A DNA stretch of 64,000 nt from Lysobacter antibioticus (lineage in GTDB: Bacteria; Pseudomonadota; Gammaproteobacteria; Xanthomonadales; Xanthomonadaceae). A model generated the notes under the pieces. The model saw only the letters and a list, made by a program, of their open reading frames with translations. It was not told the DNA's origin and searched no databases. Positions within the stretch are counted from its first letter, which is position 1. Each line of letters starts with the position of its first letter. Positions 16,033-25,318 of this stretch are shown one piece after another. Location: contig NZ_JMTZ01000014.1 in the NCBI RefSeq assembly GCF_000731095.1, positions 124,001-188,000 of the forward strand, in the 5' to 3' direction. Position numbers and translations under genes: made by a program.

Positions 16033-17112
16033 ATGCGCGTTGACCGCTCCGACGACGCGCTCGACACCCTCTTCCAGCCCCTCGCCGACGGCGTGCTGCG
16101 CTGGCCCGAACAGGGCGGCGCGCTGTTCCTGCACGCGCGCGACGGCATCGGCCTGCGTCAGCAGCCGCGCCCCGGCCTGGTCTGCGAACAGGGCTTCAAG
16201 CCCGAAGTCGACGCCTTGCACCGCGCCGGCCTGGACACAGTCGACCTGGACACGCTCGACCCGGCCCGGCGCTTCCCGCTGGTGCTGGTGCTGCCGCCGC
16301 GCCAGCGAGACGAGGCGCGCGCGCTGTTCGCCCAGGCGATCGCGCGCACCGCACCCGGCGGGCGCGTGCTCGCCTGCATGCGCAACGACGAGGGCGCGCG
16401 TTCCGGCGAGACCGACCTGGGGCGCATCGCCGGCCCGGTCGGCAGCCTGTCCAAGCGCAAATGCCGCGCGTTCTGGACCGCACCGCTGGACGGCGCGGCC
16501 GATCCTGCCCAGGCCGCGGCCTGGGCGGCGTTCGACGCGCCGCGCGAGATCCTCGGCGGCCGCTTCGTCAGCCGCCCCGGGGTGTTCGCCTGGGACCGCA
16601 TCGACACCGCATCGGCCTTGCTCGCGGCGCACCTGCCGAGCGATCTGCGCGGCCGCGCCGCCGATCTCGGCGCCGGCTACGGCTATCTTTCGGCCGAATT
16701 GTTGGCGCGCTGCCCCGGCATCGTCGCCGTGGACCTGTACGAAGCGCAGGCGCGCGCGCTGGCACTGGCGCGGACCAATCTGTCGCGCGTGGCGACGACG
16801 GCCGAGCTCGAATTCCACTGGCACGACGTCACCGCCGGCCTCGACCGCGGTTACGACGTGATCGTCAGCAACCCGCCGTTCCACGGCCAGGGCCGCGACG
16901 AGCGCCCCGACCTGGGCCGCCGCTTCATCGCCGTCGCCGCCGAAGCGTTGAACCCCGGCGGCCGCTTGTGGCTGGTGGCGAACCGCCATCTGCCCTACGA
17001 ATCGGTGCTCGACGAACGCTTCGGCCAGGTCCGCATCGTCGCCCAGCGCGGCGGCTTCAAGGTCGTCGAAGCGGTCAAGCATTCGAAGGCTCAGGGCAAG
17101 GCGCGCGCATGA
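16033..17112 (+). CDS. rsmC: RsmC/RlmG-like rRNA guanine-N2 methyltransferase
   Basis: 359 residues. The N-terminal half is a degenerate methyltransferase-like domain. The C-terminal half carries the SAM-binding loop AADLGAGYGYLSAELL (about 212-227), an acidic strand end VAVDLYEAQ, and the catalytic VSNPPFHGQG (about 278-287). This NPPF motif with the duplicated fold is the signature of RsmC, which makes m2G1207 in 16S rRNA, and of RlmG (23S rRNA). Its stop overlaps the start of an rsuA-type 16S rRNA pseudouridine synthase, which favours a 16S rRNA target. Confidence 0.82.
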   Translation: MRVDRSDDALDTLFQPLADGVLRWPEQGGALFLHARDGIGLRQQPRPGLVCEQGFKPEVDALHRAGLDTVDLDTLDPARRFPLVLVLPPRQRDEARALFAQAIARTAPGGRVLACMRNDEGARSGETDLGRIAGPVGSLSKRKCRAFWTAPLDGAADPAQAAAWAAFDAPREILGGRFVSRPGVFAWDRIDTASALLAAHLPSDLRGRAADLGAGYGYLSAELLARCPGIVAVDLYEAQARALALARTNLSRVATTAELEFHWHDVTAGLDRGYDVIVSNPPFHGQGRDERPDLGRRFIAVAAEALNPGGRLWLVANRHLPYESVLDERFGQVRIVAQRGGFKVVEAVKHSKAQGKARA

Positions 17113-17810
17113 AACTGGTCAAGCTGATCGCTAACCTGGGCTATGGCAGCCGCAAGGACGTCACCGCGATGTTCCGTTCCGGCCGCATCACCGATGCGCA
17201 GGGCGAGGTGCTGTACGCCGACGACAAGGTCGCCCACGAGGCGATCCGCCTCGACGGCGAGCCGCTCGATCCGCCGGCCGGCCTGACCCTGCTGTTGCAC
17301 AAGCCGGTCGGTTACACCTGCTCGACCAAGGACCCCGGACGCATCGTCTACGACTTGCTGCCGCCGCGTTTTCGCGCGCGTTCGCCGTTGTTGTCCTCGG
17401 TCGGCCGGCTCGACCGCGAGACCAGCGGCCTGCTGTTGTTCACCGACGACGGCGGTCTGCTGCATCGGATCGTGTCGCCGAAGGCGCAGCTGGCCAAGGT
17501 CTACGAGGCCACGCTGGCCGCCGATCTGCGCGGCGACGAGGGCGCGATCTTCGCCAGCGGCGAGCTGATGCTGGAGTCGGAACAGACGCCGTTGGCGCCG
17601 GCCGTGCTCGACGTGGTCGCCCCGCGCCAGGCTCGCCTGACTCTGACCGAAGGCCGCTACCACCAGGTGCGGCGCATGTTCGCCGCGGTCGGCAACCATG
17701 TCGAAGCCCTGCACCGCAGCCGCATCGGCGGCTTGTCGCTGGGCGATCTGCCGAGCGGGCAATGGCGCAGGCTGGACGCGTCCGATATCGAGACCTTGTT
17801 CCGTGGTTGA
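17109..17810 (+). CDS. rsuA: 16S rRNA pseudouridine(516) synthase
   Basis: 233 residues. A short N-terminal S4-like RNA-binding part (MKLVKLIANLGYGSRKDVTAMFRSGRI) precedes the RsuA/RluB/E/F catalytic domain. The domain has LLLHKPVGYTCSTKD, the catalytic Asp in SVGRLDRETSGLLLFTDDG, and the C-terminal GRYHQVRRMFAAVGNHVEALHR block. It isomerises U516 of 16S rRNA during small-subunit assembly. It overlaps the methyltransferase gene by 4 bases (ATGA), and its own end overlaps the next gene by 8. Confidence 0.9.
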   Translation: MKLVKLIANLGYGSRKDVTAMFRSGRITDAQGEVLYADDKVAHEAIRLDGEPLDPPAGLTLLLHKPVGYTCSTKDPGRIVYDLLPPRFRARSPLLSSVGRLDRETSGLLLFTDDGGLLHRIVSPKAQLAKVYEATLAADLRGDEGAIFASGELMLESEQTPLAPAVLDVVAPRQARLTLTEGRYHQVRRMFAAVGNHVEALHRSRIGGLSLGDLPSGQWRRLDASDIETLFRG

Positions 17811-18507
17811 GTCCGGATTGCCGCCGATCGATTTCGTCCCCGATGCGGTGTTGTTCGACATGGACGGCCTGATGCTGGACAGCGAGCGCGCGATGCTCGA
17901 GACCTGGCGCGCCGCCGCGGTGGAGGAGTCGATCGAAGCCGACGACGCGCTGTGGCTGAGCATGGTCGGCATGCACGATCGCGCCAGCCACGCGATGCTC
18001 GCCGAGCGCCTCGGCGCCGACACGGCCTTGCGCCTGCGCGACGCCGGCGACCGCCTCTACGACGCGCGCGTCGCCGCCGGCCTGCCGCTCAAGAGCGGTT
18101 TGATCGACTTGCTGGACCTGCTCGATGCGCACGATATCCCGAAGGCGGTCGCGACCTCGACCCGTCGCGAACGCGCGCTGGCGAAGCTGACTTCGAGCGG
18201 CCTGATCGAGCGGTTCGCGGTGATCGTCACCGGCAGCGACGTCGAGCATCCGAAGCCGGCGCCGGACATCTATCTGTTGGCTGCACGGCAGCTCGGCGTC
18301 GATCCGCGCCGTTGCCTGGTGCTGGAAGATTCCGAGCCCGGCGTGCGCGCCGCGCTCGCCGCCGGCGCAACGCCGATCCAGGTGCCCGACCTGGTCCCGC
18401 CGCGCGCGGAATTGCGCGGCCTGGGGCACCGCATCGCCGAGTCGCTGGTGCAGGCGCGCGTTTTGCTGGATAGGGCGCTGGGCGCGCGCGCGGCGGCTGC
18501 GGGCTAA
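17803..18507 (+). CDS. HAD-superfamily hydrolase, beta-phosphoglucomutase-like
   Basis: 234 residues. Motif I VLFDMDGLMLDSE (nucleophile and acid/base Asp, about 14-26), motif II Thr/Ser in KAVATSTRR, motif III Lys in HPKPAPD, motif IV LVLEDSEPG. The cap domain lies between motifs I and II, the subclass I pattern shared by sugar-phosphate phosphatases and beta-phosphoglucomutases. Start is GTG at 17803, within the rsuA end; translation is probably coupled. The substrate cannot be assigned. Confidence 0.85.
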   Translation: MVESGLPPIDFVPDAVLFDMDGLMLDSERAMLETWRAAAVEESIEADDALWLSMVGMHDRASHAMLAERLGADTALRLRDAGDRLYDARVAAGLPLKSGLIDLLDLLDAHDIPKAVATSTRRERALAKLTSSGLIERFAVIVTGSDVEHPKPAPDIYLLAARQLGVDPRRCLVLEDSEPGVRAALAAGATPIQVPDLVPPRAELRGLGHRIAESLVQARVLLDRALGARAAAAG

Positions 18508-18554
18508 GCGCGGGCTGGTCGGGCTGGTGTAGGGCAAGAGCAACTCCCGCCCTG

Positions 18555-18760
18555 GCCCCCCCCTTTGCAAAAGGGGGGAAGTGCTTCCGGGCAGGTGCTC
18601 TTCGCCATCGGATGTATCCGTCGCTCGCGGACTTTCAAGCCGATGCGAACGTGCTAGCCGTGGCGAGCGGCCCCGAGTCTGCAACCTGCCAGCGAATCCA
18701 TACATTAAGTCGCGCTGGCTGTTCCTCCCTTTGGAAAAGGGGGGAAGGGGGATTTGCTCT
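18555..18760. repeat. Pair of G/C-run palindromes in the intergenic spacer
   Basis: CCCCCCTTT, loop GCA, AAAGGGGGG (about 18558-18580) and a second, imperfect copy CCTCCCTTTGGAAAAGGGGGG (about 18724-18743). They lie between convergent genes, so they may act as a bidirectional transcription stop. Dispersed palindromes of this kind are common between genes in this bacterial family. Confidence 0.5.
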
Positions 18761-18801
18761 GCTCTGCCCGTCGCCCCTGCCGTCCACCGAGCGTTAGCCA
18801 A

Positions 18802-19356
18802 TCAACCCGCCATCAGCTTGCGCCAGCCCTCCAGGCCGAGCTTTTCCAAGGTCGCCAGATTGCGTTCGACGATCACGTCCGGATCGGGGAAGGCCGCGAC
18901 CGCGCGTTCGACGCTGGCTTCGCGCAACAGGTGCAAGGTCGGGTAAGGCGAGCGGTTGGTGCAGTTGCCGACATCGTCGTAGGCGGTGTCGGCGAACTGA
19001 TAGTCCGGGTGGAAGCTGGCGACCTGGATCTCGCCTTCCAGGTCCAAGGCCGCGACGACGCCATCGGCCAGTTCCAGGAAATCGTTGAAGTCCAGGAACT
19101 CGTTCAAGACGTGCGGATGGATCAGCACGGTAGTGTCGATCAGCTCCGGGTCGCTCTGCTCCAGCAGCACCAGCTCCGAGGCCAGCTCTTCCAGCAGGGC
19201 TTCGGTGGTCGTGGCCTCGCTGAGGACGAAACGCACCTGGCCCTTGGCCAGCACCGCCTTGGCGAAGGGGCACAGGTTCAGGCCGATCACTGCGCGCTCC
19301 AGCCAGCGCCGGGTCGCCGCGATCGGGTCGTCGCCGGACGGGGCCATCGCGCTCAT
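18802..19356 (-). CDS. DUF1415 family protein
   Basis: 184 residues of the DUF1415 family. The N-terminal WLERAVIGLNLCPFAKAVL (18-36) and the later VGNCTNRSPYPTLHLLREASVERAV block are the recognisable signatures, and the conserved Cys-Pro-Phe and His residues suggest a ligand site. Function is not established. It starts one base after the yajQ stop, so both are read from one transcript. Confidence 0.82.
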   Translation of the reverse strand: MSAMAPSGDDPIAATRRWLERAVIGLNLCPFAKAVLAKGQVRFVLSEATTTEALLEELASELVLLEQSDPELIDTTVLIHPHVLNEFLDFNDFLELADGVVAALDLEGEIQVASFHPDYQFADTAYDDVGNCTNRSPYPTLHLLREASVERAVAAFPDPDVIVERNLATLEKLGLEGWRKLMAG

Positions 19357-19357
19357 C

Positions 19358-19840
19358 TCAGTCGCGGAAGTTGTCGAACTGCAGCGGGCGCTCGAATTCG
19401 CCGCCCTTGAGCAGTGCCATCACCGCCTGCAGGTCGTCGCGCTTCTTGCCGGTGACGCGCAGCTTGTCGCCGTTGATCTGGGTCTCGACCTTGAGCTTGG
19501 CGTCCTTGATGGTTGCGGCGATCTTCTTCGCCAGCTTTTGCTCGATGCCCTGCTGGACGGTGATCTTCTGGCGCGCGCGGGCCAGGTTGGTCTCGACGTC
19601 GCCGAATTCCAGGCAACGGGCGTCGATGTTGCGCGCGATCAGGCGCGCACGCAGGATCTGGGTCATCTGCTCGAGCTGGAATTCGCTCGGCGCCGACTGG
19701 GTGATGCTCTTGTCGTCGAGGACGAACTCGGCATCGACGCCCTTGAAATCGAAACGGTTGCCGAGTTCGCGGTTGGCTTGGTCGACCGCATTGGTGAGTT
19801 CGTGGGTGTCGACTTCGGACACGACGTCGAAGGAAGGCAT
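19358..19840 (-). CDS. yajQ: YajQ family nucleotide-binding protein
   Basis: 160 residues, the standard YajQ length. MPSFDVVSEVDTHELTNAVDQANRE and NRFDFKG near the N-terminus, ITVQQGIEQKLAKKI in the middle and the VTGKKRDDLQAVMALLK segment are diagnostic. In Xanthomonas a YajQ homologue binds cyclic di-GMP and affects virulence gene expression with a partner regulator; that ability is plausible here but unproven. The ATG at 19840 gives the family start, whereas an upstream ATG at 19900 only adds spacer. Confidence 0.93.
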   Translation of the reverse strand: MPSFDVVSEVDTHELTNAVDQANRELGNRFDFKGVDAEFVLDDKSITQSAPSEFQLEQMTQILRARLIARNIDARCLEFGDVETNLARARQKITVQQGIEQKLAKKIAATIKDAKLKVETQINGDKLRVTGKKRDDLQAVMALLKGGEFERPLQFDNFRD

Positions 19841-19974
19841 GGCACACTCGCTGGGGGGAGAACCGGCAAAGGGTAACGCAAGCGCGGGGGCGATATGCAC
19901 TGTTGCGGCGGGCCGACGCCCCGCTCATCGGGGCGCCGATAAACTCCGTTCACCCGTTTCCAGGATCCGACCTC

Positions 19975-21030
19975 ATGCACAAAACCGCCGCCTTCGCCGC
20001 CGTCGATGCGCGCACGCCGCTGGCTCCGTTCTCGATCGAGCGCCGCGAGCCGGGCCCGAACGAGGTCCTGATCGACATTCTCTATTGCGGCGTCTGCCAT
20101 TCCGACATTCACCAGGCCCGCGACGAGTGGGGCGGTTCGGCCTTCCCGATGGTGCCGGGTCACGAAATCGTCGGCCGGGTCGCCCGGCTCGGCGCCAACG
20201 TCAAGAGCTTCCAGCTCGGCGACGCGGTCGGCGTCGGCTGTTTCGTCGATTCGTGCCGCGAATGCCCGCAGTGCCGGGCCGGCGAGGAGCAGTACTGCGA
20301 CCAGGGCATGACCGGCACCTACAACTCGCGCGAGCGCGGCACCGGGGCGCCGACCTACGGCGGCTATTCGACCCGCATCACCGTCGACCAGGACTACGTG
20401 CTGCACATTCCCGAGTCGATTCCGCTGGATCGCGCCGCGCCGCTGTTGTGCGCCGGCATCACCACCTACTCGCCGTTGAAGCATTACGGGGTCAAGGCCG
20501 GCGACGAAGTCGCGGTGGTCGGCCTCGGCGGCCTGGGCCATATGGCGGTCAAGATCGCGGTGGCGATGGGCGCGCGGGTGACCGTGCTGAGCACCTCCGA
20601 GTCCAAGCGCGAGGCGGCGCTGGCGCTGGGAGCGCAGGCCTTCGCCGCCACCCGCGACAAGGCGACCTTCAAGACGCTGTCGCGTTCCTTCGATTTCATC
20701 ATCGACTCGGTGTCCGGCGATCACGATTACAACGCCTACCTGGGCCTGTTGAAGTTCGACGGCACCATGGTCCTGCTGGGCATTCCGGAAACGCCGTCGA
20801 CGGTCGCCGCGGGCGCGCTGATCATGCAGCGGCGCAAGCTCGGCGGTTCGCTGATAGGCGGCATCCGCGAAACCCAGGAAATGCTGGATTTCTGCGCCGA
20901 ACACGGCGTGGCCTCGGACATCGAGCTGATCGACATCGCCCAGATCAACGAGGCCTACGAACGCATGATCAAGGGCGATGTGCGCTACCGCTTCGTCATC
21001 GACATCGCCAGTCTGGGCCAGGCGGCCTGA
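19975..21030 (+). CDS. Zinc-dependent NAD(P)-linked alcohol dehydrogenase
   Basis: 351 residues, medium-chain dehydrogenase/reductase. Catalytic zinc ligands: Cys in YCGVCHSDIH, the GHE motif, and a later Cys (LLCAGITTYSPLK). The structural zinc site is C-x2-C-x2-C-x7-C in DSCRECPQCRAGEEQYC. The coenzyme loop is VGLGGLGHMAVK. This pattern fits the YahK/cinnamyl-alcohol-dehydrogenase-like aldehyde reductases, which mostly use NADPH to reduce aldehydes. It is transcribed alone, divergent from yajQ. Confidence 0.88.
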   Translation: MHKTAAFAAVDARTPLAPFSIERREPGPNEVLIDILYCGVCHSDIHQARDEWGGSAFPMVPGHEIVGRVARLGANVKSFQLGDAVGVGCFVDSCRECPQCRAGEEQYCDQGMTGTYNSRERGTGAPTYGGYSTRITVDQDYVLHIPESIPLDRAAPLLCAGITTYSPLKHYGVKAGDEVAVVGLGGLGHMAVKIAVAMGARVTVLSTSESKREAALALGAQAFAATRDKATFKTLSRSFDFIIDSVSGDHDYNAYLGLLKFDGTMVLLGIPETPSTVAAGALIMQRRKLGGSLIGGIRETQEMLDFCAEHGVASDIELIDIAQINEAYERMIKGDVRYRFVIDIASLGQAA

Positions 21031-21104
21031 GGCGAGCCCGGGACGGCCGCCGAACCGCGGCCGTCGCTCTCGACTTCGTCGTCCCCAGCACGACCGCCTT
21101 CTCG

Positions 21105-21270
21105 ATTCCGTCATCCCCGCGAAGGCGGGGATCCAGGGCTCGTCCGAGTAGAGCGCTGAAGTCTCTACGTCTGCGGCCCGGCCAGGGCGCATCGCACCCT
21201 GGCGTTCACGGCCGTGCGAGCCGGTGGCTCGCACCCACGTCCGCTCACCCCCGCCTATGCGGGGATGACG
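21105..21270. repeat. Dispersed palindromic repeat unit (copy 1)
   Basis: The 347-base spacer 21031-21377 holds no gene. It contains GTCATCCCCGC-GAAG-GCGGGG (21109-21130) and, about 130 bases on, the inverted counterpart CCCCGC-CTAT-GCGGGGATGAC (about 21249-21268). The same arms recur at about 39.9-40.1 kb and 44.8-44.9 kb. This is a short interspersed, probably non-autonomous element of the REP or MITE kind. Confidence 0.65.
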
Positions 21271-21377
21271 GGCAAAAAGTGAGCGCTCCAAGCCTCATGG
21301 GGTTACGAGGTGAGGTCGCCATCCCCATGCCGCCTCCTTCGCGCGGCCTTGGCCCGGCCTGCCGCTAAGCTGCGGCC

Positions 21378-21899
21378 ATGCCCCTGTTGCTGCTGATTCC
21401 GCTGGCCTTGCTCCTCCTGCTGATGCTGTGGGCGGTGCTGTTGCCGCTCGGGCTGATCCAGCGCTATCGCTACGGCAAGGCCCGGCGCCGGGCCCTGCCG
21501 TGGGCGGTGCGGCTGGCGGCGGCCTTGTCGCTGCTGTCGCTGCTGATCTTCTTCGTCAGCGCCTGGCTGGTCGGCTACTGGATCGCCGATGCGCCGCTGT
21601 ATGCCGCGCTCGGCTGGGGCGCAGGCCTGTTGCTCGGTCTGCTTGGCGTCTGCCTGACCCGCTTCGAGTACGAGGCCCAGAGCCTGTACTACACACCGAA
21701 CCGCTGGCTGATCCTGGGCCTGACCCTGGTGGTCGCAGCGCGGATCGTGTTCGGCCTGTGGCAGGCCGCGCATGGCTGGAGCGACCATGCCAGTTGGTTG
21801 CCGCGGCAAGGCAGCCTGCTCGCGGTGGGCGGCCTGCTGCTGGGCTACTACCAGGCCTACAGCGTGGGGCTCGGACGCCGGCTGCGTCGGCGCGGCTGA
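21378..21899 (+). CDS. Integral membrane protein of unknown function
   Basis: 173 residues with about five hydrophobic helices (1-25, 43-64, 70-92, 108-126, 140-160). A cytoplasmic loop carries QRYRYGKARRRALPW, and YYTPNRW precedes the fourth helix. The double-basic C-terminus fits the positive-inside rule. No catalytic motif is visible and I do not recognise the family. It is followed after about 200 bases by a DMT transporter on the same strand. Confidence 0.65.
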   Translation: MPLLLLIPLALLLLLMLWAVLLPLGLIQRYRYGKARRRALPWAVRLAAALSLLSLLIFFVSAWLVGYWIADAPLYAALGWGAGLLLGLLGVCLTRFEYEAQSLYYTPNRWLILGLTLVVAARIVFGLWQAAHGWSDHASWLPRQGSLLAVGGLLLGYYQAYSVGLGRRLRRRG

Positions 21900-22105
21900 T
21901 CCTGCTCTGCCGCGGCTGGCTCTGTCGGCGCCGGCCCGGGCGGCATCGTCCCGGTCTCATCGCGTCCGCCGTCGGCCGGATGACGCGCGCAGGCGCGCCG
22001 GGCAAGATAGACGGTCCCGCTTCGATCGGCCGACATGTCCTTCTCGTCACACCACCGCTTCCTGTCCTGCGCCCGGCACGCCGCTTGCGCCGGCCTGCGC
22101 TCGTC

Positions 22106-22990
22106 ATGAGCGTGGCGCATCCGCATCGCCGTCGCGCGATGGCGACCATGCTGGTCGCGGTGGTGATGTTCTCGATCATGGACGCGCTGCTGAAGCTGCT
22201 GTCGGCGCACTACCAACCCTTCCAGGTCGCCGCGCTGCGCGGCGCGTCCTCGCTGCCGTTCGTGCTGACCTGGGCGCTGGCCAGCGGCGGGCTGAAGCCT
22301 CTGTTGCGGGTGCGCTGGTCGCTGCATCTGCTGCGCGGCGTGCTCGGCATCGGCATGATGGCGACCTTCGTCTACGGCGTGCATCGGTTGCCGCTGTCGA
22401 CGACGTATTCGATCTTCTTCATCGCGCCTTTGCTGATCACCGCGCTGTCCGGGCCGATCCTCGGCGAACGGGTCGGGCCGCGGCGCTGGGTCGCGATCGG
22501 CATCGGCCTGATCGGCGTGCTGGTACTGCTGCGGCCGAGCGGCGAGGGCATGCTGAGTCTGGCCGCGCTGGCGGTGTTGGCCGCGGCGTTGGGCTATGCG
22601 GTCAGCGCTATTACCGTGCGCCTGCTGTCGCGCACCGACAGCACCCAGGCGATGATGGTCTGGCTGATGGTGATGTTGACCCTCGGCGCCGGCGCCCTGG
22701 CCTTGCCTGCGTGGGCGCCGATCCGCGGCGAAGACCTGTGGCTGATCGCCGGCCTCGGCGTCGCCGGTTCGATCGGGCAATACGCGGTCACCGAAGCCTT
22801 CCGCCTCGGCGAGGCCTCGCTGATCGCGCCGCTGGAGTACACGGCCTTGATCTGGGGCGTATTGCTCGACCTCAGCTTGTGGGGCGTATTGCCCGATTCG
22901 ACGACCTGGATCGGCGCCGCCATCATCGTCGCCAGCGGGCTGTATTTGCTGCGCCGCGAACGCGTCCACGTCGAGGCCGAACATCCCTGA
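22106..22990 (+). CDS. DMT (EamA) family transporter
   Basis: 294 residues with ten hydrophobic helices arranged as two EamA repeats. The first begins VVMFSIMDALLKLL and contains LRGASSLPFVLTW; the second begins LAVLAAALGYAVSAITVRLLSR. LILGERVG-type sequence (GPILGERVGPRRWVAIG) closes the first repeat. Such proteins export metabolites or amino acids across the inner membrane; the substrate is unknown. The ATG at 22106 starts just before the first helix. Confidence 0.87.
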   Translation: MSVAHPHRRRAMATMLVAVVMFSIMDALLKLLSAHYQPFQVAALRGASSLPFVLTWALASGGLKPLLRVRWSLHLLRGVLGIGMMATFVYGVHRLPLSTTYSIFFIAPLLITALSGPILGERVGPRRWVAIGIGLIGVLVLLRPSGEGMLSLAALAVLAAALGYAVSAITVRLLSRTDSTQAMMVWLMVMLTLGAGALALPAWAPIRGEDLWLIAGLGVAGSIGQYAVTEAFRLGEASLIAPLEYTALIWGVLLDLSLWGVLPDSTTWIGAAIIVASGLYLLRRERVHVEAEHP

Positions 22991-23133
22991 GCGCGGTGCC
23001 GTTCTGGCCGAGGCTCACCGAAACTCCTGCTGTCTCACCCAAGGCACCGCAGCGCAGCGCTTTCGCCGCAGCGCGCCATGACGATTTCTTCGCCACGGCG
23101 TAGTGTCGAGGGGTAGTCAGGGGGAGAGCCACG

Positions 23134-23934
23134 ATGACCTCGCTCGTCCACGCGCCGGGAGCGCCGTGTTGGTTCGAGTTGGCGACCGACGGCCAGGTCG
23201 CGGCCGAGGCGTTCTATTGTGCTTTGTTCGGTTGGACCATCGAACGCACCCCGATGCCGGACAGCAGTCCGTACACGATCTTCAAGCTCGACGGCCACGA
23301 CGTCGCCGGCGCCTACAGCCTGGTGCCCGGCGCCTGGCCGGGGCCGGACGGCAGCAGCGTGCCGCATTGGGGCGTGTATTTCCGCGCCGCCGACTGCGAC
23401 ACCGTCGCCAAGCGCGCCGTCGCGCTGGGCGGGCGTTTGATCGCCGCGCCGTTCGAGCTCATGGAGCATGTACGCATGGCGGTGTGCAGCGATCCGGAAG
23501 GCGTCGCCTTCCTGCTCGCCCAGCAGCGCGCGCATCCCGGCGTCGACCGCCTCGGCGTCGACAACGCCGTGTGCTGGGCCGAACTGGCCACGCGCGACCT
23601 CGACCGCGCCGAAGCCTATTACCGGCGCTTGTTCGGTTGGCGCATGCAGGCGCAGCCGGCCGCGGCGAGCGGCTACCGGGTGTTTTCCGACGATCGGCGC
23701 AGGCTCGGCGGCCTAATGCAGATGGGACCGGAGTGGGGCGACATGGCACCGCATTGGTCGATCTATCTGCAGGTGCGCGATGTCGATGCCTGCGTCGCGC
23801 GCGCGGTGGCGCTCGGCGGTCGCGTCCTGCTGGCGCCGTTCGACGCCGGCGCCGACCGCATCGCGCGCCTGAGCGATCCGAGCGGGGCCGCGTTCTACCT
23901 GATCCGCGTGGCCGATCCGCAGACCTTCGCCTGA
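23134..23934 (+). CDS. VOC (glyoxalase-fold) protein with two domains
   Basis: 266 residues. Two tandem VOC modules, about 8-125 (PGAPCWFELATDGQVAAEAFYCALFGW, ending DPEGVAFLLAQ) and 138-262 (NAVCWAELATRDLDRAEAYYRRLFGW, ending DPSGAAFYLIR). The usual first metal His of each module is absent, which fits the CFP30B/27-kDa-antigen type rather than glyoxalase I. Substrate unknown. GGGGAG lies shortly before the ATG. Confidence 0.82.
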   Translation: MTSLVHAPGAPCWFELATDGQVAAEAFYCALFGWTIERTPMPDSSPYTIFKLDGHDVAGAYSLVPGAWPGPDGSSVPHWGVYFRAADCDTVAKRAVALGGRLIAAPFELMEHVRMAVCSDPEGVAFLLAQQRAHPGVDRLGVDNAVCWAELATRDLDRAEAYYRRLFGWRMQAQPAAASGYRVFSDDRRRLGGLMQMGPEWGDMAPHWSIYLQVRDVDACVARAVALGGRVLLAPFDAGADRIARLSDPSGAAFYLIRVADPQTFA

Positions 23935-23978
23935 GCGTTGGCGACGACAACGCACCGAGCGATAGCGGTCGAAACGAC

Positions 23979-24002
23979 AACGGGCTCCCGAAGGAGCCCG
24001 TT
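23979..24002. terminator. Bidirectional terminator between VOC gene and ompW
   Basis: AACGGGCTCC, loop CGAA, GGAGCCCGTT: a 10-bp stem with A-rich and T-rich ends, between convergent genes. It suits both strands. Confidence 0.75.
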
Positions 24003-24031
24003 GGGTGTTGCGTAACGATGCGATCAGGCGA

Positions 24032-24664
24032 TCAGAAGCGTGCGCCGACGCCGATACCGACGGTCACCGGGTTCAGCTCGGCTTCGCCGACCTTGAGGCC
24101 GTTGAGCTTCACGTCCGACTTGCCCTGCATGTAGCGCACGTCGGCGCGGGCGAACCAGGTCGGGGTGATGTTGAGGTCGACGCCGGCGGTCGCCATCGCG
24201 CCCTTGGCGTTCTCGACGCCCAGGCGCTGGCCGGCGATCGGGGTCTCGTTGCTGTAGTTGGCTTCGTAGTAGCCCAGGCCCAGGAACGGACGCACGGTGC
24301 TGTCGGCGGTACGGAAGTGGTACTGGCCGCTCAGCGCGATGGGCTGCGAATCGACGCTGCCGATCTTGCCGCCGCCGGCGTTGACGCGGTGACCGAACTT
24401 GTCGGCCGAACCCCACGCCTCGATGGCGATGTTGTCGTTGATGTAGTAGCTGGCGCTGAGCGTGGCCGCGCCTTCACCGTCGAGATCGGTGCGTACGCCG
24501 CCGATCAGCGGGTTCTTGGTCGGCTGGCTGAGCGCGTAACCGCCGACGACGGCGAAGCGCTTGCCGCTCGCGGTGTCGGTGGTGGTGGAATCCTGAGCGA
24601 AGGCGGCCGGGGCAAAGGCCATGGCGCCCATCAGGGCAAGGGTCAAATGACGAAAGCGCATCAT
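24032..24664 (-). CDS. ompW: OmpW family outer-membrane protein
   Basis: 210 residues. A cleavable signal peptide (1-23, ending AFA-QD) precedes an eight-stranded beta-barrel pattern. RPFLGLGYYEANYSN, GVDLNITPTWFARADVRYMQ and the terminal VGIGVGARF with a C-terminal Phe are typical of OmpW. OmpW barrels are small hydrophobic-ligand channels. Two adjacent ATG codons exist; AGGAG lies 8 bases before the first (24664). The upstream spacer has a 13-base palindrome, CGTGTTAGACACG (24787-24799), that could be an operator. Confidence 0.87.
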   Translation of the reverse strand: MMRFRHLTLALMGAMAFAPAAFAQDSTTTDTASGKRFAVVGGYALSQPTKNPLIGGVRTDLDGEGAATLSASYYINDNIAIEAWGSADKFGHRVNAGGGKIGSVDSQPIALSGQYHFRTADSTVRPFLGLGYYEANYSNETPIAGQRLGVENAKGAMATAGVDLNITPTWFARADVRYMQGKSDVKLNGLKVGEAELNPVTVGIGVGARF

Positions 24665-25318
24665 GGAGATATCTCCTGTTGTTGTGTTGTGTCGATGCCT
24701 TGGGGGAGGCGAGGCGCAAGATAGCCATGCACGCATGAACCGAACTTGCCGCGCGAACGCGGGTGAAGGAACTTTCACGCGAGCATCGTGTTAGACACGT
24801 GTTTTCAAGGGAAAAATGAACAAAATGAACCGTGCGCGACTTGCATGAACCTGCGTTCATCTCGTAATGCATGCACGCGAAAAATCGTCGCTTGCGAGCG
24901 CTGTCAATGCGCAGGAATTCATCGCAGATCGCACGCGCCACAAGGGTTTCGCGTGTTCGTCGCGACCGATGAACGATGTCGCGCGGCGCTGGCGCGTTCG
25001 TTGTCGACGCGGGCGCCGAGCGATCGGATTGCGCAAAGCCGCCGCATCGCCATGCCATGCTTGCTTCTCTGCATGAGCGATCGGCGAACCGGTGCGTTCC
25101 ATGCCGGGAACGCAATGCACACCCGTATCGGTGCATTTGCGCGGCGATCGGCCTGGATCGGCGCAGAGCAGGCGACCCGTCCGCCGATCCAACCGCCGAT
25201 CCAACCGCCACAGCCGGCAAGGCCAACGGCCATGACGAAGGTCACGCCGCCCATCGGCACGGGCCGGCGCGGCGGCGCTGCGGCATCCTGAACGCACTCC
25301 ACCGTCGAGGACCCGACG
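24665..25318. other. Intergenic region upstream of ompW and the DUF2884 gene
   Basis: 654 bases without a supported gene, lower in GC near 24780-24900 than its surroundings, between divergent ompW and the DUF2884 gene. It must carry both promoters. Visible items are the palindrome CGTGTTAGACACG (24787-24799), a stretch rich in TGCATG/ATGCA around 24840-24875, and a short tandem CCGATCCAACCG near 25190. Open frames crossing it have no credible protein pattern. Confidence 0.5.
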